Assembly (NCBI GenBank): GCA_005884305.1
Contig: VAYL01000134.1
Span: forward strand, 19,311-24,846
Reading direction: 5' to 3'
Origin: Actinomycetota bacterium
Lineage (GTDB): Bacteria; Actinomycetota; Thermoleophilia; Solirubrobacterales; 70-9
DNA: 5,536 bases
Shown here: piece after piece, positions 1-5,352 of the stretch
Layout of the letters: the number at the start of each line of letters is the position of its first letter
Position numbering within the stretch: the stretch's first letter is position 1
Notes under the pieces: model-generated
Seen by the model: the letters and a program-made list of their open reading frames with translations, nothing else
The model's database searches: none
Told to the model about the DNA's origin: nothing
Program-made: the position numbers and the translations under genes

Positions 1-1
1 G

Positions 2-904
2 CTCGACGAGGTGCTGTCGAAGATCACGCACAACGCGCAGGCTGCGGTAGTCGGCAAGGAATTCGCGCTCATGGTCGACGACGGCGAGGGGCCGCGGTGC
101 CAGAGCCACACGAGCCTCCCGCTCTCGGCCGTGTCGATCCTCGAGTCCTGGGCGCAGGGCAACATGGCACGTGGCGAGCAACCTGTCACCGTGGACGATG
201 TCCTGGCGGTGCCAGGGCTCGCACGGCTCGCCGGCGGGGTCGAGCCCGCATTTGGGTCGATCTGCGCCGCGCCGCTGGTCTTCCGAGGCAGCCGGCTTGG
301 TGTCCTCGTGGCGCTGGCGACCCAGCCCCGGACGTTCCTGCCTCGCGACATCGACATGATCCAGTCCTATGCAGCCCTGGCCGCAGTCGCGCTGGCCAAC
401 GCTCGGATGTACCAGGAGGTGGAGGAGCTGGCGAGCCGCGATCACCTCACCGGCCTCCTGAACCTGCGCGAGTTCCACGAGGCGCTCACGCGGGAACTCG
501 AGCGCTGCAAGCGCTATGGCGGCCGGTTCAGCGTCGTGCTTTTCGACCTCAACCGCTTCAAGGTGGTGAACGACTCGCACGGTCACGCCGAGGGGGATCG
601 GGTCCTGAAGGAGGCCGGCGCCGCCTTCGCCCGCACGTGCCGCTCGTCCGATCTCGTGTTCCGCGTCGGCGGGGATGAGTTCGCCTACATCCTTCCCGAG
701 AGCGACGAGGAAGCAGCCGCGGCGGCGGCGGCCAGGGCGCGCGCTGCGCTCGCCGCGATGCCGGAGGAGCTCGACTGCTGCTATGGCATCACAGTCTGGC
801 CGAATGATGGACCCGAGCGCGCGATGCTCCTGGAGACGGCCGACAGCCGGCTCTACGAGATGAAGCGTGAGTGCCGGCCGGACGGTCCCGCCCACGTCCT
901 CTGA
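2..904 (+). CDS. GAF-GGDEF diguanylate cyclase, 5' end outside window
   Basis: Predicted to make cyclic di-GMP from two GTP. The frame is open to the left edge (Leu-Asp-Glu precede the GTG at 11), so the true start lies outside the window and 11 is unlikely to be the start. Residues below are numbered from the GTG codon at 11. Residues about 5-135 read as a GAF sensor domain, ending in a helix (AALAAVALANARMYQEVEEL) that runs into the catalytic domain at DHLTGLLN (144-151). The GGDEF domain has the metal-binding Asp179 in LFDLNRFK, the NDSHGHAEGD substrate segment (187-196), an intact GGDEF active-site loop at 220-224 and an RSSD allosteric I-site at 211-214, five residues before it. This is the canonical arrangement of an active, product-inhibited cyclase. 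No EAL domain follows; the protein ends soon after the domain's last helix. No membrane segment is visible in the part present. The ligand of the GAF domain cannot be told. The next gene is 367 bp away, so this is probably the end of its own transcript. Confidence 0.95.
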   Translation, partial: LDEVLSKITHNAQAAVVGKEFALMVDDGEGPRCQSHTSLPLSAVSILESWAQGNMARGEQPVTVDDVLAVPGLARLAGGVEPAFGSICAAPLVFRGSRLGVLVALATQPRTFLPRDIDMIQSYAALAAVALANARMYQEVEELASRDHLTGLLNLREFHEALTRELERCKRYGGRFSVVLFDLNRFKVVNDSHGHAEGDRVLKEAGAAFARTCRSSDLVFRVGGDEFAYILPESDEEAAAAAAARARAALAAMPEELDCCYGITVWPNDGPERAMLLETADSRLYEMKRECRPDGPAHVL

Positions 905-921
905 GTTCGCGAGCGGCTTCG

Positions 922-1062
922 GATCATCCGATCGGAGGATCCTGCCACCCACCGATCGCAGGGTCGCGGTTCATCCACGAAAGCCTCCGACCGGAGGATT
1001 GCGCCGGGGCCCGCGTCTGGCGAGGATGCGCCCAGCCATCCTCCGCACTGGCCGATCGCAGA
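922..1062. repeat. cluster of CCGATCGG-type palindromic repeats, copy group 1
   Basis: Four related units follow the cyclase stop codon. Unit 1 (922-941) is a 20-bp palindrome around CCGATCGG with a single mismatched pair. Unit 2 (948-963) has CCACCGATCG flanked by CCC/GGG. Unit 3 (984-997) is CCTCCG-AC-CGGAGG, a 6-bp perfect inverted repeat around two bases. Unit 4 (about 1052-1061) has CCGATCGCAG. CGATCGCAG occurs exactly 100 bp apart at 953 and 1053. Centres lie at about 931, 955, 990 and 1055. The same core recurs at 2984-3014 and 3636-3750. Function is unknown: a REP-like intergenic repeat, an operator array or RNA hairpins are all possible. Confidence 0.65.
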
Positions 1063-1260
1063 AGCTGGATCAGCGAGCTGCCCAGCGAAGCGGTTGACCC
1101 GGGGGCGCCGCGCCAGTCCATCCCTAGGCGCGGCGCTCCCACTTCTTTCTCCAGGTTGTCGTGCGGCGCCCGGTTCTGTTCGCCCCCTCGAGAGGCATTG
1201 GTTTAGCCTGCCAGCGAAATGAGTAGTCCGCGGGTTTGGGTGGCTGAACGTCGCGTGACC

Positions 1261-1264
1261 GGAG
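1261..1264 (+). promoter_or_regulatory. ribosome binding site supporting a TTG start
   Basis: GGAG lies 7 nt before the TTG at 1272. It supports this unusual start: an in-frame stop at 1245-1247 excludes anything much further upstream, and the first ATG (1341) would remove the first strand and acidic residues of the receiver domain. Confidence 0.6.
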
Positions 1265-1271
1265 CGGCGGC

Positions 1272-1925
1272 TTGAGCTCGCGGAGGTCGGAGCGCGTACG
1301 GGTATTCGTCGCCGACGACCACCCTGTCTACCGCGACGGCATGGTCCGGGCGATAAGCGAGCGTCCCGATCTCGAGCTGGTGGGAGAGGCGAGCAACGGC
1401 CGGGATGCGTTGGCGGCCATCGGCGAGGCCAACCCCGACGTCGCGTTGATCGACATCCGCATGCCGGGCTTGGACGGGCTCGAGGTGCTCGGCGCAATCC
1501 GGCGAGACACAACGGAGACTCAGGTCCTCCTGCTCTCTGCACACCTCGACAGCGATCTCGCTTACAGGGCCGTCGCCGCCGGGGCCAAGGGCTACCTCTC
1601 CAAGCAGGCGGCCCGGCAGGAGATCTGCGATGGGATCGTGGCCGTCGCCGACGGCGGCACCGCCTTTGCGCCTGAGGTGCAGACCGGGCTCGCCAGCGAG
1701 CTATATGAACGCGAGCGCGGGCAGCGCGGGCCGGTCCTCACCTCGCGTGAGCGGGAGGTGCTTAAGCTGGTGGCGGGTGGCCACTCAGCCCCCGAGATCG
1801 CGGAGCGAATTCACCTGAGCCCGGCGACCGTCAAGTCGCACCTTCAGGCGATCTACGAGAAGCTCGGTGTGGCGGACCGCGCGGCGGCGGTCGCGGAGGG
1901 CATGCGGCGGGGTTTCCTTGAGTAG
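1272..1925 (+). CDS. NarL/FixJ-family response regulator (receiver + LuxR HTH)
   Basis: A 217-aa two-component transcription factor of usual family length. The receiver domain (about 8-125) has the acidic pair D15-D16 in VADDHPVYRDG, the phospho-acceptor Asp61 in LIDIRMPGLDG, the switch residue Ser89 in LLLSAH and the conserved Lys111 in GYLSK, so it should be phosphorylatable. A linker leads to a LuxR-type helix-turn-helix (about 154-217) with LTSREREVLKLVAGG and the recognition segment SPATVKSHLQAIYEKLGV, which binds DNA as a dimer. The start is TTG with a GGAG ribosome site. The kinase gene begins 9 bp after its TAG, so the two form an operon and the kinase is almost certainly its partner. 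Target genes are unknown. The palindromes nearby are candidate operators, but that is speculation. Confidence 0.95.
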   Translation: MSSRRSERVRVFVADDHPVYRDGMVRAISERPDLELVGEASNGRDALAAIGEANPDVALIDIRMPGLDGLEVLGAIRRDTTETQVLLLSAHLDSDLAYRAVAAGAKGYLSKQAARQEICDGIVAVADGGTAFAPEVQTGLASELYERERGQRGPVLTSREREVLKLVAGGHSAPEIAERIHLSPATVKSHLQAIYEKLGVADRAAAVAEGMRRGFLE

Positions 1926-1927
1926 GA
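1924..1927 (+). promoter_or_regulatory. ribosome binding site of the kinase, overlapping the upstream stop
   Basis: AGGA overlaps the TAG stop of the response regulator and lies 7 nt before the GTG at 1935. This supports the GTG start and suggests translational coupling of the pair. Confidence 0.5.
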
Positions 1928-1934
1928 CCTCGCG

Positions 1935-2972
1935 GTGAGCGAGGAATCGGAGCGACTCAAGGCGGCGATACTCGATGGGGCGCTCGACCCCGTGGTCGCC
2001 ATCGACGAGAGGGGACGGGTCCTCCAGCTCAACGTCGCCGCGGAGCGGGCGTTCGGGTACACGTCGGAGGAGGCGATCGGCACCGAGCTCATCGACCTCA
2101 TCGCCCCACTCGACCTTCGCGAGCAATACCGGCGTGAGATCGGATCGCGCCTGACCGACGGCTCGGGCAGGGGATCCGATCGCCCGTTCGAGCTCGTCGC
2201 CAAACGCAAGGACGGCACGACGCTTCCCCTGGAGATGGCCATCGCCCGCTACATCCGCGACGTCACCGACCTGCGGCGCACCGAGGAGCGCGCGCTCAAG
2301 CAGAGCCGGGCGATCGCGGACCTGGCGCAGGCGCGCGGCGAGCTCGTCTCGCAGCTGATGCTGGCGGAGGAGCGCACCCGTCAGCGCATCGCGGAGGTGC
2401 TGCACGACGACGCGCTCCAGAGCCTGCTCGCTGCCCGCCAGGATCTGATCGAGTCGCCGGGGCCGGAGGGGGCCGCGCGTGCCCAGCGGGCGCTGGAGGG
2501 AACCATCGAGCAGATCCGGGAGGCGGTCGCGGCGCTTCATCCGGTAACCCACCAGCAGGGCGACCTGCAGGCCGCGCTGAGCGCGATCGTCCGCCAGCAC
2601 GCGACCCGCGGCGGCTTTCGCTACACCGTCCGGGTCGAGCCGGAGGCGTCCGGGGTCGAGGACGAGCTAGTGCTCTCGGCGGCGCGGGAGCTCGTCACGA
2701 ACGTCGCCAAGCACGCCGACGCATCTCGGTGCTCCGTCAGCGTCGAGCGCGAGGGCGACCGGATCTCGCTCGAGGTGGCCGATGACGGGAGGGGCATACC
2801 GCCGGGACGCCAGGAGAAGGCGCTTCGCGAGGGACACATCGGTCTCGCGTCGACCGTTCAGCGCATGAAGGCGATCGGCGGCGACGGCGAGGTCGTGAGC
2901 ACGGTGGGTCACGGCACCGTCGTTCGGGCGTCGATTCCGATCGGGCAGCAGGCGACCGCGCGCCGCGCCTGA
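1935..2972 (+). CDS. cytoplasmic PAS-domain sensor histidine kinase, HisKA_3 type
   Basis: A 345-aa kinase expected to autophosphorylate and pass phosphate to the response regulator directly upstream in the operon. A PAS domain (about 8-112) has the typical DPVVAIDERGRVLQLN and AAERAFGYTSEEAIG segments and ends in YIRDVTDLRRTEE. A charged helical linker (about 113-150) precedes the HisKA_3 dimerisation domain, whose phospho-acceptor is His157 in RIAEVLHDDALQSL. The GHKL ATPase domain (about 245-337) has an N-box with Asn256 in RELVTNVAKHADA, a G1 box VADDGRGI (281-288) and a G2-like GHIGLAS (300-306). Catalytic parts look intact. There is no signal peptide or membrane helix, so it senses an intracellular cue. 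The PAS domain looks about ten residues short just before YIRDVTD. The kind resembles NarX/DegS/LiaS-class kinases that partner NarL-type regulators. The PAS ligand is not deducible. Confidence 0.94.
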   Translation: MSEESERLKAAILDGALDPVVAIDERGRVLQLNVAAERAFGYTSEEAIGTELIDLIAPLDLREQYRREIGSRLTDGSGRGSDRPFELVAKRKDGTTLPLEMAIARYIRDVTDLRRTEERALKQSRAIADLAQARGELVSQLMLAEERTRQRIAEVLHDDALQSLLAARQDLIESPGPEGAARAQRALEGTIEQIREAVAALHPVTHQQGDLQAALSAIVRQHATRGGFRYTVRVEPEASGVEDELVLSAARELVTNVAKHADASRCSVSVEREGDRISLEVADDGRGIPPGRQEKALREGHIGLASTVQRMKAIGGDGEVVSTVGHGTVVRASIPIGQQATARRA

Positions 2973-2980
2973 TTCCGGGT

Positions 2981-3018
2981 CCCCCGATCGTCTACCGCCC
3001 CATCCGCCGATCGGTGGG
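2981..3018. repeat. CCGATCGG-type repeat pair, copy group 2 (hairpin)
   Basis: Nine bases after the kinase stop, CCGATCG (2984-2990) and its reverse complement CGATCGG (3008-3014) form a perfect 7-bp inverted repeat with a 17-nt loop. The right copy continues into GTGGG, as in the other groups. It may act as a 3' hairpin of the kinase operon, or be a mobile palindromic repeat. No T-run follows, so it is not a classical intrinsic terminator. Confidence 0.6.
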
Positions 3019-3070
3019 TGCCTCCTCAACCCCACAACCGTTCAAGTGGACGATGGTCAGGCGGCGGATC

Positions 3071-3075
3071 AGGGG
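3071..3075 (+). promoter_or_regulatory. ribosome binding site deciding the start at 3081
   Basis: AGGGG lies 5 nt before the ATG at 3081. The longer reading from GTG 3018 would begin inside the palindromic repeat and add a low-complexity stretch, so 3081 is preferred. ATG 3162 is a weaker alternative with poor upstream complementarity. Confidence 0.55.
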
Positions 3076-3080
3076 TCAGT

Positions 3081-3614
3081 ATGGATTCGAGGGGGCAGAC
3101 CCACGGGAGCGTAGAGCTGAAGGCACGGAAGGATTCCGACGAAGTGATCGGCCAGGTGTTGTCGATGAACGCGTCACAAACGGACGCGGCAGGCCCATCG
3201 GAGGCCAGGCTGTCGCTGTCGATTCCGGCCGGCCCCACGTCGGTGACGCACGTGAGGGATGCCCTCGCGGAGGTGATCGCGGACGGGGATCCGGTGGTGC
3301 TCGAGCAGGTCGCCGTGCTGGTTGGTGCCCTGACAAGCGGCACCGATCGCCCCGGCGCGCCGACATCGGCACCGTTCGACCTCGAGCTGCTGGCCGAGCC
3401 GCACCGGGTGAGCGTCGAGCTGTGCGATCCGGACTTCACCACATACCGGTCCGAGGGCGGTCTCGTCGAGCTCGAGCGCAGCATGCTGAGCCCGTGGCGC
3501 CTCAAGCTCGTCGAGCGCTTGGCCGACCGATGGTCGGTCAGCCATGACGGCGTGTTCGTGATGCATTTCGAGCTCGACTCCCAGCGCGGCATGACTCTCC
3601 TGGCGCCCGCGTAG
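3081..3614 (+). CDS. degenerate RsbW-like GHKL ATPase-fold protein
   Basis: A 177-aa protein that resembles the anti-sigma/serine kinase RsbW family (HATPase_c_2) in layout but not in its catalytic residues. After a polar N-terminus (1-41) comes LSLSIPAGPTSVTHVRDAL (45-63), like the first strand and helix of RsbW proteins. LEQVAVLVGALTSGT (74-88) sits where the N-box (SELVTNAxxH type) should be, with Ala83 and Gly87 in place of the usual Glu and Asn. HRVSVELCDPD (108-118) matches the G1 strand, keeping an Asp but lacking the DxGxG glycines. WRLKLVERLADRWSVSHDGVFVMHFEL (139-165) matches the GLxLVxxLADRWGV-to-WFEL end of the family, lacking the G2 glycines. I infer a non-ATP-binding relative that may bind a sigma factor, an anti-sigma antagonist or another partner. 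It lies 108 bp after the kinase across a palindromic repeat, so it may be in a separate transcript. The fold assignment is by eye and moderately sure; the function is not known. Confidence 0.72.
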   Translation: MDSRGQTHGSVELKARKDSDEVIGQVLSMNASQTDAAGPSEARLSLSIPAGPTSVTHVRDALAEVIADGDPVVLEQVAVLVGALTSGTDRPGAPTSAPFDLELLAEPHRVSVELCDPDFTTYRSEGGLVELERSMLSPWRLKLVERLADRWSVSHDGVFVMHFELDSQRGMTLLAPA

Positions 3615-3635
3615 GCGCGCGCCGCGCACTTATGT

Positions 3636-3750
3636 CATCCGATCGATCCGTCGGCGTCATCCGATCGGTGGAGCCCTGCATCGTCCGATCGGTGGGGCGG
3701 GCTCCCAGCCGCAAAAACGGCCGATCGAAGGATGGTGCTGAGGCCGATCT
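3636..3750. repeat. CCGATCGG-type repeats, copy group 3
   Basis: Beginning 21 bases after the stop of the RsbW-like gene are CATCCGATCGATCCG (3636-3650), CATCCGATCGGTGGAG (3658-3673), CATCGTCCGATCGGTGGGG (3679-3697), GGCCGATCGAAGG (3719-3731) and a weaker GGCCGATCTGGGG (3742-3754). Centres of the cores are spaced about 22, 24, 36 and 23 bp. Spacing near two or three helical turns recurs in group 1 (24 and 35 bp). This could suit an operator array or simply reflect the repeat unit length. Confidence 0.65.
3670..3705. repeat. inverted repeat enclosing a CCGATCGG copy
   Basis: GGAGCCC (3670-3676) and GGGCTCC (3699-3705) are perfect 7-bp arms. The 22-nt loop carries one CCGATCGGTGG copy. As RNA this could fold as a GC-rich hairpin 55 nt beyond the RsbW-like gene, possibly acting in transcript end formation. 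No U-tract follows. Confidence 0.4.
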
Positions 3751-3770
3751 GGGGCGAAAATCGCGTCCTC

Positions 3771-3789
3771 GTGAGCATGGATCGCTCAC
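3771..3789. repeat. short perfect inverted repeat GTGAGC-N7-GCTCAC
   Basis: Arms at 3771-3776 and 3784-3789 are perfect, with a 7-nt spacer. The palindrome CACATGTG (3787-3794) overlaps its right arm. It could be a regulator site or a small hairpin. No gene starts nearby, so a 3'-end role is as likely. Confidence 0.35.
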
Positions 3790-3823
3790 ATGTGCCAGTA
3801 CCAGTAGTTCAGCAGTGCCAGTC

Positions 3824-3883
3824 ACTGAGAGAGCTCCCGGGCTCGCGGCCTTAGTCCCGACGCGACCGGGGGCTCTTCTCAGT
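3824..3883 (-). terminator. large imperfect hairpin at the 3' end of the minus-strand operon
   Basis: ACTGAGAGAGCTCCCGG (3824-3840) pairs with CCGGGGGCTCTTCTCAGT (3866-3883) with one bulged base and one mismatch, about 16 pairs. The 25-nt loop can close further through CGCG (3844-3847 with 3861-3864). On the minus strand it starts 8 nt after the phosphoesterase stop. Neither side has a T-run, so termination there would be non-canonical. Lying between convergent genes, it may serve both. A smaller perfect hairpin, CAGTG-CCAGT-CACTG (3813-3827), abuts and competes with it. Confidence 0.45.
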
Positions 3884-3891
3884 TCCTCGGC

Positions 3892-4494
3892 TCAGAGGTC
3901 CAGCGTTACGCCCTCCGGCCCCAGGTTGATCACTTCGGTCGAGCCGATCCGCGAGCGCTCGCCCCATGCCTCGTGGATGTGACCGCATAGCGCTAGGCGT
4001 GGTCGCTTGGCCGTGATCGCCGCCAGCACGGCCTCGCTGCCGAGGTGCTCCCCCGCGCTCGAGGTGTCGACGTGGCCTCGGGGAGGTGAATGGACCGCAA
4101 GCACGCAGCCCTCGGGGCAGCCGGCGAGCTTCTTCGCGGCCTCCTCCTCGGTCAGGTCGAAGCTCCAGTCCCAGGGGGTGACGGGGATGCCCGCGCCGAG
4201 TCCGAAGAACACGACGCCATCGACGTCGGCGCTTTCACCGTGCAGGACGATCGCTTTTGCCCAGCCCTCGCACGCCTCGCGCAGCGCGTCCTCGGTCTCG
4301 TTGTTTCAGGGCACGAGCACGGTCGGCTTCGCGATTGGGCGTAGCGCCCCGAGGGTCTCCTCCAGGCCTGAGTGAACCGAGGCGAAGTCGCCGACTCCGA
4401 GGACGACATCGGCATCGGCGCTCGCGTCCGCCAGGCGCGCCGCCTGATCGATGTCGACGTGGAGGTCGCTGAAGGCGAGCAGTCTCATATGCAT
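3892..4494 (-). pseudogene. calcineurin-like metallophosphoesterase interrupted by an in-frame TGA
   Basis: One continuous 200-codon frame reads as a small metallophosphoesterase except for TGA at codon 63 (4308-4306). Before the stop are FSDLHVD (Asp10, His12) and VGDFAS (Asp36). After it, in the same frame, come NNETEDALREACEGW, FFGLGAGIPVTPWDWSFDL (96-114), AVHSPPRGH (His135) and the CGHIHEAWG metal site (His172, His174). The stop replaces the glycine of the Gly-Asn-x-(Asp/Glu) metal motif (VP-stop-NNE), so a single GGA-to-TGA change explains it. No frameshift is needed and the rest is well kept, which points to a recent mutation or a base-call error rather than old decay. The 62-residue fragment would lack half the active site, and restart at GTG 4212 would lack the other half. 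The intact enzyme would be a metal-dependent phosphoesterase of unknown substrate (COG2129-like in my judgement). It starts 13 bp after the lipoate gene, so it is the second gene of that operon. ATG 4488 is an alternative start, and neither has a good ribosome site. Confidence 0.85.
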
Positions 4495-4507
4495 CCGGTG
4501 AGGGGCG

Positions 4508-5287
4508 TCAGCCCTCGAAACTGGCTGGTGCCGTTGCCGTTGGGACTATGTGATCGGACTCTAGGCGCTCGGCGAGGGCGAGCGTCTCTGGGTCGATGCG
4601 CGCGTCGCTGAGCTCGTAGCGCTCGGCGAGCCTCGCGATGATCGCCTCCTCCACCTGACTCAGGCTCGCCCCGGGGACCTCATCCTCGACGCTCCCGGCT
4701 GTCGCGGGATCCCAGTCCAGGCCGAGCGCCTCGTAGATCGGAACCAGCGCCTCGCGCACGACCGCGCTGCCGCCGGCCACTATCACCGCACCGCGGTGAG
4801 CCGCGCCGGCGATCAGCCGCTGGCCCGTGCCCGCGAGCTTCGTCGCGCCCCGGGCGTTGACGCTCCAGGCTCCCGGGCAGTACTCACCGGGTATCTCCCC
4901 GACGCGGGCTTCGACTCCCAGGTCGGACAGCGCGTCGCGGAGCAATTCCGCGAGCTCGCGAAAGCGGGCATCGGTGTGCGCGGACGGGCGCCGGTCCGCG
5001 ACCGCCCAGGAGAGGGCGAGGGTCTTCTCGTGATACACGGCGGCGCGCCCTCCGGCGAGCCGGATGACCGGCGTAAATCCGGCGGCTCGGGCGGCCCGGA
5101 CCGCGTCGCCGAAGCCCTCGCTCGCGGCGTCCTGCTTAGAGAAGGCCAGGATGCGCCCTGGGCGGTGCAGGCGAAATGTCGGCCCCAGCTCGCCCGCCGC
5201 CACGCGAAGGAGCACCGCGCGGGCGACGGCCGTGCTGCGCGCCGACGGCGCCGGGAAACCCTCGCGCGAGACCCGCAGCAGCTCCAT
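4508..5287 (-). CDS. lipoate-protein ligase / octanoyltransferase family protein (BPL_LplA_LipB fold)
   Basis: A 259-aa member of the biotin/lipoate ligase fold (COG0095-like), expected to move a lipoyl or octanoyl group onto the lysine of lipoyl domains (2-oxoacid dehydrogenase E2 subunits, GcvH) in the cytoplasm. The family signatures are GPTFRLHRPGRILAFSKQD (35-53), RLAGGRAAVYH (76-86) in place of RxxGGGxVxH, and the conserved lysine Lys150 in ATKLAGTGQRLIAGAAHRG. GEYCPG (134-139) puts Cys137 just before this lysine segment. As I recall, cysteine-dependent amidotransferases of the LipL/LipM type have a YCPG-like site here, so ATP-independent transfer is a real alternative to ligase activity. 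There is no C-terminal LplA accessory domain of full size. The start at ATG 5287 fits the family N-terminus, although no ribosome site is visible. The phosphoesterase follows in the same operon. A divergent transposase starts 65 bp upstream. Confidence 0.85.
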   Translation of the reverse strand: MELLRVSREGFPAPSARSTAVARAVLLRVAAGELGPTFRLHRPGRILAFSKQDAASEGFGDAVRAARAAGFTPVIRLAGGRAAVYHEKTLALSWAVADRRPSAHTDARFRELAELLRDALSDLGVEARVGEIPGEYCPGAWSVNARGATKLAGTGQRLIAGAAHRGAVIVAGGSAVVREALVPIYEALGLDWDPATAGSVEDEVPGASLSQVEEAIIARLAERYELSDARIDPETLALAERLESDHIVPTATAPASFEG

Positions 5288-5337
5288 CAGGCGCGCGTTA
5301 AGAGCGTGACCACCATCACACTTATCCCTTCAGAACA

Positions 5338-5346
5338 TGTTATACT
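5338..5346 (+). promoter_or_regulatory. extended -10 promoter of the transposase
   Basis: TG-T-TATACT: an extended -10 (TGn) followed by TATACT at 5341-5346, five of six matches to TATAAT. No good -35 is seen, which an extended -10 can tolerate. Six bases separate it from the ATG at 5353, so the predicted +1 is the A of the start codon. The palindrome AACATGTT (5334-5341) overlaps it. Confidence 0.55.
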
Positions 5347-5352
5347 TACGGC

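Larger units (their letters stand above)
905..1271. other. noncoding gap with repeats in its left half
   Basis: This 367-bp gap separates the diguanylate cyclase from the response regulator. Open frames crossing it show no domain pattern and overlap one another. The left part (922-1062) holds the CCGATCGG-type repeats listed separately. The right part (about 1063-1260) must carry the promoter of the regulator-kinase operon, but I could not find a convincing -35/-10 pair. TTGACC at 1094-1099 has no matching -10 at 16-18 bp. No tRNA or recognised riboswitch was seen. Confidence 0.6.

Noticed and set aside
1094..1099. TTGACC as a -35 for the response regulator operon
   Set aside because: No -10-like hexamer at 16-18 bp; the nearest TA-containing sequence is too far away and poor.
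853..1542. Minus-strand open frame (229 codons) across the gap and response regulator
   Set aside because: Arg/Pro/Ser-rich with no domain pattern, and it overlaps the receiver domain of the real gene.
1785..2600. Long minus-strand open frame (271 codons) opposite the kinase
   Set aside because: It is antisense to a kinase with clear catalytic motifs. Its composition (Arg/Leu/Asp-rich) is typical of a mirror frame in GC-rich coding DNA.
3014..3547. Alternative frame (177 codons) over the RsbW-like gene
   Set aside because: Arg/Gly-rich with no domain pattern, whereas the chosen frame shows the GHKL-like layout and has a ribosome site.
3851..3860. TTAGTCCCGA resembles half of a DosR/DevR box
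   Set aside because: Only one half-site fits. It lies in the loop of a hairpin between convergent genes with no promoter beside it. A similar TTGGGACTAT at 4540-4549 is inside coding sequence.
3632..3982. Plus-strand open frame (116 codons) after the RsbW-like gene
   Set aside because: It is a translation of the CCGATCGG repeats (recurring Ser-Asp-Arg-Ser and Val-Arg-Ser-Val-like words) and runs antisense into the phosphoesterase.
4306..4308. TGA as selenocysteine or as a reassigned glycine codon
   Set aside because: The family has glycine here, not cysteine; several neighbouring genes use TGA as their stop; and I recognised no selenocysteine insertion element downstream.
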